A stretch of DNA of 64,000 nucleotides from Deltaproteobacteria bacterium (GTDB lineage: Bacteria; Bdellovibrionota; Bdellovibrionia; Bdellovibrionales; Bdellovibrionaceae). Made by a program: the position numbers and the translations under genes. The stretch lies in assembly GCA_017302835.1 (NCBI GenBank), contig JAFLCC010000003.1:186001-250000 (forward strand), read 5' to 3'. The notes under the pieces were generated by a model. That model saw only the letters and a list, made by a program, of their open reading frames with translations, made no database searches and was not told the DNA's origin. Below are positions 1-8,803 of this stretch, in pieces. Position 1 is the first letter of the stretch; each line of letters opens with the position of its first letter.

Positions 1-328
1 GTTCATTCCTACTGTTGGAAAAAGAGGAGCCGCCATTATTGAAGCCAGAGGATTGTCTAGTGCTGCCTCTGCTGCGAATGCAGCCATTGGTCACATGAAA
101 GACTGGTGGTTGGGTTCTGAGGGCAAGTGGGTCACGATGGGCGTGCCTTCTGATGGATCATACGGAATACCAGAGGGGATTATTTACGGTTACCCTTGTG
201 TCTGTGAAAATAAAGAATACAAAATTGTCCAAGGTTTAGAAATTGATTCTTTCTCAAGAGAAAAAATGGATTTTACTTTGAAAGAACTTACTGAAGAAAG
301 AGATGGAGTTAAACATCTTCTTGGTTAA
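1..328 (+). CDS. mdh: malate dehydrogenase, C-terminal part (5' end outside window)
   Basis: This is the last ~108 residues of NAD-dependent malate dehydrogenase, the TCA-cycle enzyme that interconverts malate and oxaloacetate in the cytoplasm. The reading frame is open from base 2 and runs through [20 protein letters not shown] and then [15 protein letters not shown]. Both stretches are typical of the C-terminal catalytic domain of the MDH type found in many proteobacteria. The TTG at 53 is internal to the gene and is not its start. A perfect 12-bp hairpin follows 48 bases after the stop. The N-terminal NAD-binding half and its GxGxxG motif lie outside the window, so identity rests on the C-terminal domain, which is well conserved. 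Confidence 0.92.
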   Translation, partial: FIPTVGKRGAAIIEARGLSSAASAANAAIGHMKDWWLGSEGKWVTMGVPSDGSYGIPEGIIYGYPCVCENKEYKIVQGLEIDSFSREKMDFTLKELTEERDGVKHLLG

Positions 329-376
329 ATTAAGTAAGAAATTAGTTATTGGAGATTAAACAAGGCGCTCAGAAAT

Positions 377-406
377 GAGATAGTGAGGCAAAAACCTCAC
401 TATCTC
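377..406. terminator. perfect 12-bp hairpin between convergent genes
   Basis: GAGATAGTGAGG at 377-388 and CCTCACTATCTC at 395-406 are perfect inverted complements around a 6-base loop (CAAAAA). The hairpin lies between the mdh stop and the stop of the convergent lipoprotein gene at 418, the right place for a terminator shared by both strands. Neither side has a long U-tract, so calling it an intrinsic terminator is an inference from stem strength and position. Confidence 0.6.
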
Positions 407-417
407 CAATTGAAAAG

Positions 418-1686
418 TTATTTTTTACAAACTACATTTTGAGTTAAGAGCCATCTATCTGCATCTTTATTGATAAAAGTTCCACCAAATGAAGGATCTT
501 TTAAAGAGATTGCTTGACCACAATTATCATAATCCTTTGGTGTTAAGCTGAGGAGGTTTTCAACAGGATTTTTGGTTAAAGCAAAGTAATCGACTTCATA
601 TTCCTCATTTTTAGAACCAAGATGAATTTTCATTGTTTTCGCTAAGAGTTGCTCAAGAAGAGCCAATGATTTTAGCGATTCTTGGGCATTGGTAACACAA
701 AGGCCTTCGTGAAACAAAGCTCCTTTTCGTTGTTGAGGTTTATTCATTCCTAATGGACAAAGCTGATTTTGGTAGTTGATGGCCCATCTACCTGCATTGA
801 CTAAATCAGAGCCCATAGGAATAATTTCCTTTAATAAATTGTCTTTTCTTAATTTTCCAAATTCTGGCATATTTTCTGAAATAAATCTTTCAACCTCTTT
901 AGGGCTAGTTCCTTCTTTTATAGTCACCGTTTTGAAAAGTTCGGACCCTTCAAAGCTATAAGCTGTGTAGAAATTTAAGTATAAAATATAACCAGCAGTC
1001 ATTTGTCTTAAGGCAATTAAATCAGGTGTAGAAATTATCTTTTTTCCAACGATACTCATGTCGCATTTAAATTTGTAATCTTTTTCATTGGCTCTGATGG
1101 TTTCACATGAATAGGAGTTTGGATCTTTAAGACTTGCCTCTAAGGACTGGGCATTGAGTTCTAAGGTAAATGTTTTGTCCTGATTAACAATCAGAAACTT
1201 TCTGAAATCATTTAATGCCATTTGATATTCAGTAAACCAAGATTGAATGTCTTTTACATTTTGAATATCTTCCTTACCAGCCAATAGAAATTTCTTTACA
1301 TGTAAATTTGGAATATTCTCTAAACTATTTTCATACTCAGTAAAATTTCCATATTTTTTAACTAAGGGTTTAACTCTGGTAAGAATTCCCTTGGTGCTTA
1401 AAAAAGATTTTAAAAAGCTCTTATAAAACTGAGCCTTTGTATTATTAGCATCTTTTTCCAACGCAATATCTAAAATCTTATCGGCATGCATAAATTGAGT
1501 GGGGGTTAATAATTGTTCAGCAGCATCAGTAAGTTCCTCTGATGACATGGTGGCATTGGCTTCTACGATTTTAGATGAGGTATTGACAGCTAATCCATCT
1601 TCACGTTTTGACTGACAGGCCGACAGGCAAGCGAGTTGACTCAGAAGTCCTAGCGTAAGTAGGCCTTTAAAAAATTGTGTTCTCAT
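418..1686 (-). CDS. predicted lipoprotein of unknown function
   Basis: The 422-residue product begins with a short basic N-terminus, a hydrophobic stretch and a lipobox (LSAC, lipid Cys at about residue 24; C20 is an alternative). It is therefore probably anchored in a membrane facing the periplasm. Residues ~50-100 (motifs like ALEKDANNTKAQFYKSF) resemble a single TPR-like helical repeat. The rest is predominantly helical without a recognised domain, with a few Cys near the C-terminus (NVVCKK at the end). It has no operon partner: the convergent neighbour is mdh, and ~340 noncoding bases separate it from htpG, which lies upstream on the same strand. I do not recognise a family. Confidence 0.7.
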   Translation of the reverse strand: MRTQFFKGLLTLGLLSQLACLSACQSKREDGLAVNTSSKIVEANATMSSEELTDAAEQLLTPTQFMHADKILDIALEKDANNTKAQFYKSFLKSFLSTKGILTRVKPLVKKYGNFTEYENSLENIPNLHVKKFLLAGKEDIQNVKDIQSWFTEYQMALNDFRKFLIVNQDKTFTLELNAQSLEASLKDPNSYSCETIRANEKDYKFKCDMSIVGKKIISTPDLIALRQMTAGYILYLNFYTAYSFEGSELFKTVTIKEGTSPKEVERFISENMPEFGKLRKDNLLKEIIPMGSDLVNAGRWAINYQNQLCPLGMNKPQQRKGALFHEGLCVTNAQESLKSLALLEQLLAKTMKIHLGSKNEEYEVDYFALTKNPVENLLSLTPKDYDNCGQAISLKDPSFGGTFINKDADRWLLTQNVVCKK

Positions 1687-2028
1687 GTATTCTCCGTGAG
1701 CCGGGTTAGTCCGGCAGATTGGTTGTTATTGTTTTTTGTTCTTCTGACTTTATTTATATTTGCTGATTTGAAGGCGGTGTAGATTTAGTTTGTAAATAAT
1801 TAACTAGATTAGTTACCTTTTTGTAAACTCTATAAATTTTATAATTCAGAAAGAATCCAATCTGTGGCAGGTAGGAGCTTGATATTTTTGGGTAAACTGG
1901 CCTTTAGGTGCACTCTCATCATTCATCAACTGGATTAGGATCTAAACCTACTTGTTGCTAAATTGGTTTAGATCCTAATCTACATTCTAAGGTACAAAAC
2001 TTTACCTAAGGCTATTTAAGAATTCGGA
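1687..2028. other. intergenic stretch between the lipoprotein gene and htpG
   Basis: About 340 bases with no credible gene. It must hold the promoter of the lipoprotein gene at 418-1686 (minus strand) and the 3' flank of htpG. The only clear structure is the perfect 16-bp inverted repeat at 1933-1980, listed separately. Otherwise the sequence is AT-rich, and no tRNA, small RNA or transposon remnant was recognised. Confidence 0.6.
1933..1980 (-). terminator. perfect 16-bp inverted repeat downstream of htpG
   Basis: GATTAGGATCTAAACC at 1933-1948 and GGTTTAGATCCTAATC at 1965-1980 are perfect inverted complements around a 16-base spacer. The repeat begins 48 bases past the htpG stop, consistent with a transcription end or a 3'-stabilising hairpin. 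There is no U-tract after the stem on the htpG strand, so factor-independent termination is not assured. It could instead be an operator for the lipoprotein gene downstream. Confidence 0.45.
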
Positions 2029-3915
2029 TTACATTCTTGTCATCAAATCAGAGATTTGTTTTGAAAACTTACTGGGGTCTGGTAAGGAGGATCCTTCAGT
2101 CAAAAGGGCTTGATTGTACAAAATTTCTGACCAGGTCTTTTGCTCCTCCTCAGATTTTGTCATCATGACGTCAAACAATGGATGCTTTAAATTTAACTCC
2201 AAAATTCTCTTGTTTTTGGGCATTTGAAAATCAGAACCCATTCGTGACATCAGTCTTTCCATATTGGCCGATGGGTCATTAGCCGCATTGACCAGGCATG
2301 CAGGGGTTGTGCTGAGGCGATCAGAAATCACCACGTCTTTGATGTTTTCTGTTAGGAAGGTTTTCATCTTCTCGATTAAAGGTAGAAATCTTTCTTTGAG
2401 TGATTTATTCTCTTCTTCCTTAGTTTTCTTTTCTTCTGCTGAATCTAGATCCAAATCATTGCGAGTGATAGACTGAAGTTTTTTATCTTTATAAGTTGTT
2501 AAACTTCCCATGACCCATTCGTCAATAGGGTCATTACAAAACAAGACTTCAAAACCTTTTTCGTTCAATTTCTCCATGTAAGGAGTCGATTTAATTTGAG
2601 TCAGGCTCTCTCCTGTAATAAAATAAATATCCTTTTGATGCGGTTTCATTCTGGCAATGTACTCATCCAAAGAAGATAGCTTTTCTTGAGTTGAAGTCGT
2701 AAAAAGCAATAAATCTTGAATTTTATCTTTCGCAGAAGAATCATTGGCAATACCTTCTTTTAAGGTGGAACCAAATTCTTTCCAAAAGTTTTCGTAGAGT
2801 TCCCTTGTCTGAGTCATCATGTCTTTTAAGGAAGAATAAATTTTATTAACGACATTCTTTTTTATCAATTGAACTTGACGATCTTGTTGTAAAATTTCGC
2901 GTGATACATTTAGAGAAAGATCGCTGCTATCGATAAGGCCCTTAACAAATCGTAAGTGAGGAGGAATTAAATCTTTGCAGTCGCTCATAATAAAAACTTT
3001 TTTCACATAAAGACTTAAACCATATTCGGTATCTCGATACTGATAATTCCAAGGTTTTTTCTCAGGAAAAAATAAAAGAGAGGTAAATTCAATATTTCCC
3101 TCGGCCTTATAGTGGATTGTTTTCGCAGGATTCGCCCAGTCATGGGAAATGTGTTTATAAAATTCTTGGTATTCCTCAGCCTTGATTTCACTTGCGGGCC
3201 TTAGCCAAAGCGCCTTCATAGAATTAAGGGTTTGATCCTCTTCTTTTTCCTTGTCGGTTTCATTTTCTTTCACTTTAGTTTTCATAACCACAGGGTAAGA
3301 AATAAAATCGGAATATTTTTTAACTAAAGATTTAAGAGTCCACTCATCACTGAAGTCCGCAACGTGATCTTCTTCCTCAAATTTTTTCAAAGTTAAGGTG
3401 ATCGTCGTTCCTGTTCCTTCGGGTCTTGGAACTTCGTCAACGGAGTAGGAGCCATCACCTAATGATTCCCAAACTACACCCATATTGGTTCCTGCTTTTT
3501 GAGTGTGCAAGGTCACCTTTTCAGAGACCATAAAACTTGAGTAAAATCCCACCCCGAACTGTCCGATAAGTTCAGGCTTGTCTTTCATTTCCTGAGAAAT
3601 GGTGTGATATTTTTGTGTGCCAGACCTAGCGATAGTTCCAATATACTCGATAACTTCTTCTTTATTCATGCCGATACCAGAATCAATGATTTTTAAAGTT
3701 CTGGCTTCTTTATTCGGCTCCAACCTGACTTCATATTTGTGTTCTGCAGGAACAAGCAAATGATTTGTCAAAGCTTCGAACTTCAACTTATCCATAGCGT
3801 CTGAGGCATTGGAGATAAGTTCTCGTAAAAAGATCTCTTTGTTCGAATACAAAGAGTGGATCATAAGATCCAATAATTTCTTGATTTCAGCATTAAATGT
3901 TTGAGTTTGTTTCAT
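2029..3915 (-). CDS. htpG: HtpG, Hsp90-family molecular chaperone
   Basis: HtpG is the bacterial cytoplasmic Hsp90, an ATP-dependent dimeric chaperone that remodels client proteins. The 628-residue length matches the family (~620-630). The N-terminal GHKL ATPase domain shows FLRELISNASDA, then DSGIGM, then GQFGVGFYSSFM (lid). The middle domain carries FVKGLIDSSDLSLNVSRE. The C-terminal dimerisation domain is present up to the end. The ATG is preceded by AAGGAG at good spacing. A sigma-70-like promoter sits just upstream (3939-3966); I saw no clear heat-shock (RpoH-type) promoter. Transcribed alone and divergent from the M3 peptidase gene. Confidence 0.97.
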   Translation of the reverse strand: MKQTQTFNAEIKKLLDLMIHSLYSNKEIFLRELISNASDAMDKLKFEALTNHLLVPAEHKYEVRLEPNKEARTLKIIDSGIGMNKEEVIEYIGTIARSGTQKYHTISQEMKDKPELIGQFGVGFYSSFMVSEKVTLHTQKAGTNMGVVWESLGDGSYSVDEVPRPEGTGTTITLTLKKFEEEDHVADFSDEWTLKSLVKKYSDFISYPVVMKTKVKENETDKEKEEDQTLNSMKALWLRPASEIKAEEYQEFYKHISHDWANPAKTIHYKAEGNIEFTSLLFFPEKKPWNYQYRDTEYGLSLYVKKVFIMSDCKDLIPPHLRFVKGLIDSSDLSLNVSREILQQDRQVQLIKKNVVNKIYSSLKDMMTQTRELYENFWKEFGSTLKEGIANDSSAKDKIQDLLLFTTSTQEKLSSLDEYIARMKPHQKDIYFITGESLTQIKSTPYMEKLNEKGFEVLFCNDPIDEWVMGSLTTYKDKKLQSITRNDLDLDSAEEKKTKEEENKSLKERFLPLIEKMKTFLTENIKDVVISDRLSTTPACLVNAANDPSANMERLMSRMGSDFQMPKNKRILELNLKHPLFDVMMTKSEEEQKTWSEILYNQALLTEGSSLPDPSKFSKQISDLMTRM

Positions 3916-3938
3916 CGGTAATCTCCTTAAGTGAGACC

Positions 3939-3966
3939 AATATGTGAGCTCTTAAGCATTTGTCAA
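3939..3966 (-). promoter_or_regulatory. candidate sigma-70 promoter of htpG
   Basis: On the minus strand a perfect TTGACA (3961-3966) is followed after 16 bases by CATATT (3939-3944), about 25 bases before the htpG start. The -35 matches fully and the -10 matches 4 of 6. Confidence 0.5.
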
Positions 3967-4036
3967 TTGCAAAAAAAATGTAGAACATTGCCAAGTTCTG
4001 TGAAATATTCCAAAGTCTGAAAAAGAGGAGGGCAAA

Positions 4037-6241
4037 GTGAATCGCTTTATAAGGTTATACGTTCATAGAGGCTTAGGTAGAAGCTTAGATAAAGGCTTAG
4101 ATAAAGGCTTAGGGGGTATGAATTTGATCTCTGTGGGTTTGATAAGCCTTGTTTTATTATCATGTTCCTCTATTCAAAAGGAACAAGCTCAAAAGGATCA
4201 AGCTCCAAAAGAACAACTAATCAAAAACTCTGGCACTCAAATTTTATTGCCGGCACTCATACGCTCTGATTACTCTCCCAAAGAATTGACAGAACTTTGT
4301 CAAAAGGAAATTAAAATTTTCCAGGAAAGAATAGATAAGTTGGCAACCTTTAAATTTGATACAAAACAGAAGCGATTAGACCGTCAAATGGGTTTGGAGC
4401 TCTTCAATCATACTTTTGGTGAACTGGAGTCAGCTTCAGCGGTTTTTTTTGAAAAAACCGCTCCGTTAAATTTCATGTATTCAGTTTCAACACGCGAAGA
4501 ATTGCGAACGCCTTCACAGGATTGTGAGACTCAAGCTGAACAGCAATCAATTGAAGTGAGTTCAAGAAAAGATTTATTTCAGGTTATGAAGCTGGCGGAA
4601 GGTTTGCTTTCAAAAATCAAATTAAACCCAGAGGAAAAGCGAATTGTTTCTGAAACCATGAAGAATTTTAGACTTAATGGATTAGAGCTGCCCGACGAGA
4701 AACTCAATGAAGTTAAGAAATTAAAGAAAGAGCTTGCAGATTTGTCCACTCAGTTCGGCGCCAATTTAAATAATAACAATGATTTTGCAGAAATGACGAT
4801 CGAGGAAATGCAAGGGATACCTGAATCAGTACTCTCTAGGTTCACAAAATTACCAAATGGAAACTATAAAATTCCGGCCAAGAGCACATATAATTTAGCA
4901 TTTATGGAAAATGCAAGCCGGCCAGACGCACGTCGAAAAATGTTGTCTGTCATGGACAATAGAGAAGCTCAAAAAAATACTGAAATTTTAAAAAGAGCTG
5001 TCAGTATTCGCCGTCAATTAGCAAAGCTATTAGGATATAAAGATTGGGCTGATTACAAAACAGCCAATAAAATGGCCAAAACTGGAAAAATAGCCAGAGA
5101 TTTTTTAGAAGGCCTAAGAAAGAAATTAAAAATACAATATAGAAAAGATTATGCTGAGCTAGTTAATTTTAAAAAACAATTTGATCCGAAGACAACAACC
5201 TTGGATCCTTGGGATGGTATTTATTTGGATTACCAGCTTCGAAAGAAAAAATTTAAATTAGATGCTGAATTGCTAAGAGAGTACTTTCCCACTCAATTAG
5301 TATTAGAAAAATTATTTCAAATTTACTCTAAGTTGTTGAGAGTTCATTTTATCCAAGTATCTAATGCAACAACTTGGCATTCTAGCGTCCAATTATTTGA
5401 AGTTCATGATGAAAAAACGGGTGAGTTACTTTCCTATTTCTATACGGATTTATATCCACGCGAAGGAAAGTACAATCATGCGGCGGCATTTCCATTACGT
5501 CCTGGATATTTCACTCAAGGAAAATATGTATTACCTATCGCTGCTATTGTCGCAAATTTAACTCCACCAAGTGCAGATAAACCTTCCTTACTGAGTCATG
5601 ATGAAGTGGAAACATTATTTCATGAGTTTGGTCACATTATGCATATGGTGTTAACGAAAGCCAATTATGCAAGCCTTTCTGGTGCAAATGTGGCTTGGGA
5701 CTTTGTTGAAGCCCCTTCTCAAATGCTCGAAAACTGGGTTTGGGAACCAGAAATATTACGACAAATAACCGGGCATTATCGTAATACCAAAGTGCCAATG
5801 CCTGAAGAGCTTATTAATAAATTAGTTGCTTCTAGAAAGTTTGATCAATCTTACTTTTCAACTAGACAATTAATGTTGGGACTTTTTGACATGAATTTAC
5901 ATCAAAGTTTAAAGGATCTTGAACCCATAGAAACTTATAAAAAAATATATAAAGAAACAACAGATATGGAACCCTTGCCTGAAACTCATTTTCCAGCAAC
6001 TTTTGGTCATCTCATGGGAGGATATGATGCCGGATATTATGGATATCTTTGGTCACAGGTTTATGCCCACGATATGTTTACTAAGTTTGCGGGAAAAAAT
6101 CTTTTATCCTCTGATGTAGGGTACAAGTACCGAACTCAAGTACTTGAAAAAGGAAACACTTATCCAGCGGATGAATTGGTCAAGAAGTTTTTAGGCCGTC
6201 AACCCAATAACAAAGCCTTTTTTAGATATTTAGGATTATAA
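4037..6241 (+). CDS. M3-family zinc oligopeptidase, exported lipoprotein
   Basis: This is a thimet-oligopeptidase-like metallopeptidase (family M3) that would cut short peptides. The zinc site HEFGH is at ~residues 531-535 (HEFGHIMH), and the family's C-terminal GYDAGYYGYLWSQVYA block is present. Unlike the cytoplasmic enzymes OpdA and PepF, it has a hydrophobic segment ending in LLSCSS, a lipobox, so it probably acts on the periplasmic side. The chosen GTG start has a strong AGGAGGG site. The ATG at 4118 would give a more normal signal peptide, but its SD lies too close. Between the two starts lies a short degenerate repeat (GRSLDKGLDKGLGG) made by a tandem DNA repeat of about a dozen bases. 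Length 734 is slightly above the family norm because of this N-terminus. Confidence 0.88.
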   Translation: MNRFIRLYVHRGLGRSLDKGLDKGLGGMNLISVGLISLVLLSCSSIQKEQAQKDQAPKEQLIKNSGTQILLPALIRSDYSPKELTELCQKEIKIFQERIDKLATFKFDTKQKRLDRQMGLELFNHTFGELESASAVFFEKTAPLNFMYSVSTREELRTPSQDCETQAEQQSIEVSSRKDLFQVMKLAEGLLSKIKLNPEEKRIVSETMKNFRLNGLELPDEKLNEVKKLKKELADLSTQFGANLNNNNDFAEMTIEEMQGIPESVLSRFTKLPNGNYKIPAKSTYNLAFMENASRPDARRKMLSVMDNREAQKNTEILKRAVSIRRQLAKLLGYKDWADYKTANKMAKTGKIARDFLEGLRKKLKIQYRKDYAELVNFKKQFDPKTTTLDPWDGIYLDYQLRKKKFKLDAELLREYFPTQLVLEKLFQIYSKLLRVHFIQVSNATTWHSSVQLFEVHDEKTGELLSYFYTDLYPREGKYNHAAAFPLRPGYFTQGKYVLPIAAIVANLTPPSADKPSLLSHDEVETLFHEFGHIMHMVLTKANYASLSGANVAWDFVEAPSQMLENWVWEPEILRQITGHYRNTKVPMPEELINKLVASRKFDQSYFSTRQLMLGLFDMNLHQSLKDLEPIETYKKIYKETTDMEPLPETHFPATFGHLMGGYDAGYYGYLWSQVYAHDMFTKFAGKNLLSSDVGYKYRTQVLEKGNTYPADELVKKFLGRQPNNKAFFRYLGL

Positions 6242-6326
6242 TTTGTCAGTCCAGGAAAAGAATCAAATTAAATTAAATTAGTCTCTTTCATCGACACTCA
6301 AATTTTACCTTGCTACTCTAACATTT

Positions 6327-7571
6327 ATGGAAAACACAGCGCATTCAATACATACCCCTGGCTTTACGGGGTATCAAAAATTTGTCGTAGCCATTTTAGC
6401 CTTTTTGCAATTTACGATTATTTTAGATTTTATGATTATTTCGCCTTTGGGGGCGGTATTAATGCCGGCATTAAAAATTACGCCATCACAATTTGGTGCG
6501 ATTGTTTCGGCCTATGCCTTTAGTGCTGGGTTATCTGGGCTTTTGGCTGCTGGATTTGCTGATCGTTATGATCGTAAGAAACTCCTTTTGTTTTTTTATG
6601 CAGGATTTGTACTGGGGACATTTTTATGTGGTATATCAAAGACCTATGAATTTTTGTTGATGGCTCGGATTATCACAGGGCTTTTTGGCGGAGTTATCGG
6701 CTCGATCATTATGGCGATTTCCACAGATATTTTTTCTTTTCAGCAAAGAGGAACAGTGATGGGTTTTATTCAAACAGCCTTTGCAGCTAGTCAAATTTTA
6801 GGTATTCCTGCAGGATTGTTTTTTTCTAATTTATGGGGTTGGCAATGGCCTTTTATTTTGATTGTGCTGGTGAGTCTGATTGTTGGGGGAGTCATTATTA
6901 TATATCTCAAGCCTTTAGAAACTCATTTAAATAAAAAAGTGGATCCTAATCCTTTTCATCACCTGTGGACGACGGTTAAAATCCCAAGCTATTTGTTAGC
7001 ATTTTTTACCACGGGACTTTTAAGTCTTGGTGGTTATATGCTAATGCCATTTGGAAGTGCGTTCTCTGTGCATAATTTAGGAATTCAAATCGATAAATTG
7101 CCTTTGATTTATTTGTTAACGGGAGTAGCTTCCATTTTTATTGGCCCTCTGGTTGGAAAGTCTAGCGATGTTTTTGGAAAATTTAATGTATTTCTTTTTG
7201 GTGCTGTCCTTAGCATTGTCATGGTTCTTATTTACACGAACTTAGGTATGACGCCTTTATTTTGGGTGATCGTAGTAAACACAGTGATGTTTATAGGAAT
7301 TTTCTCTCGGATGATACCTTCACAAGCGCTGATGTCTGTTATTCCATCTACGGATCGGCGTGGAGCTTTTATGGCTATTGGTTCTTCATTACAGCAATTT
7401 GCTGGTGGTTTTGCTTCGCTTGCGGCGGGTCTTATTGTTGTTGAAGGAGTTGATGGTAAATTAGAGCACTTCGATACATTAGGTTATATTCTGGTACTTA
7501 CAGCTTTGGTGTCTACTTACACTATGTTTCTAATTCACAGATCGATACCAGAGCCTGCGGCGAAGGATTAA
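6327..7571 (+). CDS. MFS transporter (DHA1-like efflux family)
   Basis: The 414-residue protein has about 12 hydrophobic membrane segments. The major-facilitator signature lies in the loop between helices 2 and 3 (DRYDRKK, residues ~82-88), and the motif-C-like region GIPAGLFFSNLWGW follows in helix 5. It resembles arabinose-efflux/drug-H+ antiporters of the inner membrane. The substrate cannot be read from sequence. It follows the M3 peptidase by 85 bases and may be transcribed separately. The stop codon lies inside a perfect palindrome (7565-7588). Confidence 0.85.
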   Translation: MENTAHSIHTPGFTGYQKFVVAILAFLQFTIILDFMIISPLGAVLMPALKITPSQFGAIVSAYAFSAGLSGLLAAGFADRYDRKKLLLFFYAGFVLGTFLCGISKTYEFLLMARIITGLFGGVIGSIIMAISTDIFSFQQRGTVMGFIQTAFAASQILGIPAGLFFSNLWGWQWPFILIVLVSLIVGGVIIIYLKPLETHLNKKVDPNPFHHLWTTVKIPSYLLAFFTTGLLSLGGYMLMPFGSAFSVHNLGIQIDKLPLIYLLTGVASIFIGPLVGKSSDVFGKFNVFLFGAVLSIVMVLIYTNLGMTPLFWVIVVNTVMFIGIFSRMIPSQALMSVIPSTDRRGAFMAIGSSLQQFAGGFASLAAGLIVVEGVDGKLEHFDTLGYILVLTALVSTYTMFLIHRSIPEPAAKD

Positions 7572-7588
7572 ATGAATTCATTTAATCC
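7565..7588. terminator. perfect 24-bp palindrome over the MFS stop codon
   Basis: GGATTAAATGAA followed by TTCATTTAATCC is a perfect palindrome. It includes the last codon and TAA of the MFS gene and lies between convergent genes. It probably acts as a bidirectional terminator or 3'-end hairpin. There is no strong U-tract. Confidence 0.5.
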
Positions 7589-7617
7589 TCCGTTTAGTTA
7601 TCAAAGATTTCTTCTAA

Positions 7618-8775
7618 TTAGCGATAACTTCGATTTATTTTATAAATATCACTTTTTAATAAATTTTTTCTAGCAGAAAGATCATTTGCAACAGTCAACG
7701 ATTCTTCGCGAATTCGAGCGAGTGCTTCCCTTTCATAGAATTCAATAGAATTAAGCTGATATTTTTGACCTTGACGATTTTCTTCAAGTCTTATTTTGCG
7801 ACCTTCGTTTATTAAATTACCGCGTGAAGACATTGATCTAAAAAAATCCGCAGATTGCTGGTGAATCAATTTCATAGAGCGATTAGTTTGGGCAATTTGT
7901 TGACGTCGATGGAGCCTTTTTGTTTTTTCCGAAGCCAATAACATGACCCTTTCATCACGTATTCGATCAGCCATACTATTGTAATACAAAGGTAATGACC
8001 TCAAATTAAGTAAATCCTCTGTTTTTAAAGGAGTGTTGCTACCCCAAACAGTATTACGCCCAAAAATAGTTTTCATAAAAAGGTCCAAACTTATTAAATA
8101 GCTATTTGAATGAACCATAATTTCTATAGTTTCATTATCGAAAAGGCGCAAGATTTTCCAGCCAGTTTCCATGGCTTCAAATTGCTTATATTTTTCGTTA
8201 CCAAAACAAAATTCTTTGAGACACATTACAGATTTAGAAACCTTTTCCGTATTAATTGTTAAATTTGATACGTTTTCATGATGATTCTGATCTTCAAATA
8301 TTTTAATCGTTTTAGTGTTAAGTTGGCTATTTTCAATGCCTTTAATTTTTGAAAGTATATAGAAGTCAGAATTGGAATCATTATTGAAACCTTTTATTAG
8401 GACTTCGTCGTTAATACAAATTTCCTTACTTCCGCAAAGGTCTCCACCTGGAATTTTTTCTTTAATACTTCCATCAGGCAACGCAATTTTAAATAGTTCT
8501 TGATCACTATCAAAATTATTTTGGATGTCTAAAATTCTAGCAGGTAAATTTGCAAGTTCCTCTTCTTGAATTAGCAAACTTACATTTTCTCCGATACAAT
8601 ACCCGAACTTTTTAGAACATAGTTTTTGTAAGTTTTCAGGTTTTTCAAATTGAGGTATAGAATAGTCAGGTATTTCTTGTGTTGAGATGGCCCTATAGAT
8701 ATCAGTTGCGGAACTATTGTACGTAATTATTAAAGTAAGTGATAAACAAGCAAAAAGTTCTTTTGATTTCTTCAT
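7618..8775 (-). CDS. secreted Cys-module protein, last gene of a three-paralogue operon
   Basis: The start at 8775 is chosen because GAGG precedes it and the product then begins with a clean signal peptide (MKKSKELFACLSLTLIITYN). An upstream extension to 8868 would overlap the previous gene. The ~385-residue protein has three copies of a pattern with two Cys followed by an acidic-x-V strand: C...YCIGENV, C...ICINDEV and C...FCFGNE. Each is followed by a beta-rich segment with a charged turn, which suggests small SH3-like barrels, each with a disulfide. The C-terminal ~130 residues are Arg- and Gln-rich and helical. The same three-module pattern occurs in the two upstream genes. I do not recognise a named family; an envelope location is inferred from the signal peptide. 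Confidence 0.72.
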   Translation of the reverse strand: MKKSKELFACLSLTLIITYNSSATDIYRAISTQEIPDYSIPQFEKPENLQKLCSKKFGYCIGENVSLLIQEEELANLPARILDIQNNFDSDQELFKIALPDGSIKEKIPGGDLCGSKEICINDEVLIKGFNNDSNSDFYILSKIKGIENSQLNTKTIKIFEDQNHHENVSNLTINTEKVSKSVMCLKEFCFGNEKYKQFEAMETGWKILRLFDNETIEIMVHSNSYLISLDLFMKTIFGRNTVWGSNTPLKTEDLLNLRSLPLYYNSMADRIRDERVMLLASEKTKRLHRRQQIAQTNRSMKLIHQQSADFFRSMSSRGNLINEGRKIRLEENRQGQKYQLNSIEFYEREALARIREESLTVANDLSARKNLLKSDIYKINRSYR

Positions 8776-8803
8776 AAATTCCTCGATTATATTCTCTAAA
8801 TAG

